Source of the DNA: Helicobacter macacae MIT 99-5501
Lineage (GTDB): Bacteria; Campylobacterota; Campylobacteria; Campylobacterales; Helicobacteraceae
Reading direction: 5' to 3'
Length of the DNA: 64,000 nucleotides
Assembly (NCBI RefSeq): GCF_000507845.1
Contig: NZ_KI669454.1
Coordinates: forward strand, 248,001 to 312,000
The notes beneath the pieces are model-generated. The model searched no databases. It was not told the DNA's origin and saw only the letters and a program-made list of their open reading frames with translations. Shown piece by piece: positions 63,602 to 64,000 of the stretch (position 1 is the first letter of the stretch; every line of letters begins with the position of its first letter). Position numbers and translations under genes: made by a program.

Positions 63602-64000
63602 TTACCCAAAATTTTCCACTATATGCGATTTCAAATCCCTCTCCCATTTGGGAAAATTTGGATTTTTATGCACATCATTTGCCATAAAGCTTGGCAAAAA
63701 CCGCGTGAATCCCAAAAACGCAAAAATCTTATAAATATGCGCAAACACTTCATCTACCCCGCGCCCATCAAAAAACTCTCCCACCTCATTAAACGCATAC
63801 AAAGGCGCGTTCCAAGTCGTGCTTAGCATCATCGCCTTGCCCGCGCACAGCCCGCCACTACCGTAGCGTTTGTTTATATCACCCCTGCTGCGCCCATCGC
63901 TTGCAAAAAGCACCCCTTGCGCATCAGGTCCTATGGCTTCATCGAAGTATTTTTTGACTATCCAAGGCTCGCCCATCCACCAGCCCGGGAACTGCAAAAT
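63602..64000 (-). CDS. mdaB: NAD(P)H quinone oxidoreductase MdaB, 3' part
   Basis: The frame is open to the right edge, so the N-terminus lies outside. The visible 132 residues match MdaB-type flavodoxin-fold quinone reductases: LQFPGWWMGEPWIVKKYFDE, YGSGGLCAGKAMMLSTTWNA, FFDGRGVDEVFA and the end FMANDVHKNPNF. MdaB reduces quinones by two electrons with NADPH and FAD and protects against oxidative stress in H. pylori. It marks the end of the accessory island. Confidence 0.9.
   Translation of the reverse strand: MLQFPGWWMGEPWIVKKYFDEAIGPDAQGVLFASDGRSRGDINKRYGSGGLCAGKAMMLSTTWNAPLYAFNEVGEFFDGRGVDEVFAHIYKIFAFLGFTRFLPSFMANDVHKNPNFPKWERDLKSHIVENFG

Overview
The window looks like chromosomal DNA of an enterohepatic-type Helicobacter (Campylobacterota). 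It is AT-rich. The gene for KDO-8-phosphate synthase lies next to a beta-carbonic anhydrase gene, a pairing I recall from H. pylori. A TolC / HlyD / two ABC-2 permease export cluster of H. pylori type is present, as are hemL, mdaB and several Campylobacterota families of unknown function. Homopolymer tracts of the contingency-locus type occur both in genes and in promoters. The species assignment is inference; no rRNA or tRNA gene was seen.

Layout. 1-10 kb: small lipoprotein, rsmE, kdsA, carbonic anhydrase, a DUF5718-type protein, a coiled-coil membrane protein, a CsoR/FrmR-type repressor divergent from a CadA/ZntA-type metal ATPase, and an amino-acid-binding lipoprotein. 10.3-26.5 kb: a two-partner secretion locus of contact-dependent-inhibition type. 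It has a roughly 9 kb filamentous-haemagglutinin-like exoprotein gene broken into several frames, with a short toxin-like C-terminus. This is followed by a string of seven small genes that look like immunity genes (ankyrin, YwqK/MORN-like, SMI1/KNR4-like and unrecognised ones), then the FhaC/ShlB-type outer-membrane transporter. 26.6-50.9 kb: housekeeping and envelope genes (hemL, atpZ-like, WecA-like transferase, export cluster, ChaN-like protein, a GT9 glycosyltransferase with an internal G11 tract, oligoendopeptidase F, PAP2 phosphatase, PepSY protein, LysE exporter, pyruvate formate-lyase). 51.1-63.5 kb: a defence island. It holds a D12-class adenine methyltransferase with a probable restriction enzyme and a DUF5131 protein. 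Next comes a four-gene, translationally coupled operon on the minus strand (GHKL/MutL-like ATPase, Z1 helicase, DUF4420-like PD-(D/E)XK protein, AIPR protein), which is the gene set of the Mza-type anti-phage system. After it are a truncated C5 cytosine methyltransferase with a G15 tract, a DUF3883 nuclease-like gene, and a small gene split by a G12 tract. 63.6-64 kb: the 3' part of mdaB, running off the right edge.

How it fits together. The two accessory blocks deal with rivals: the secretion locus with neighbouring cells, the island with phage and foreign DNA. Both carry marks of rapid change, including slipped homopolymers, frameshifts, a truncated methyltransferase and an orphan toxin tail. 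Starts were chosen by ribosome-binding site where the longest open frame was unconvincing. All functional calls rest on recognised motifs, and no database search was possible.
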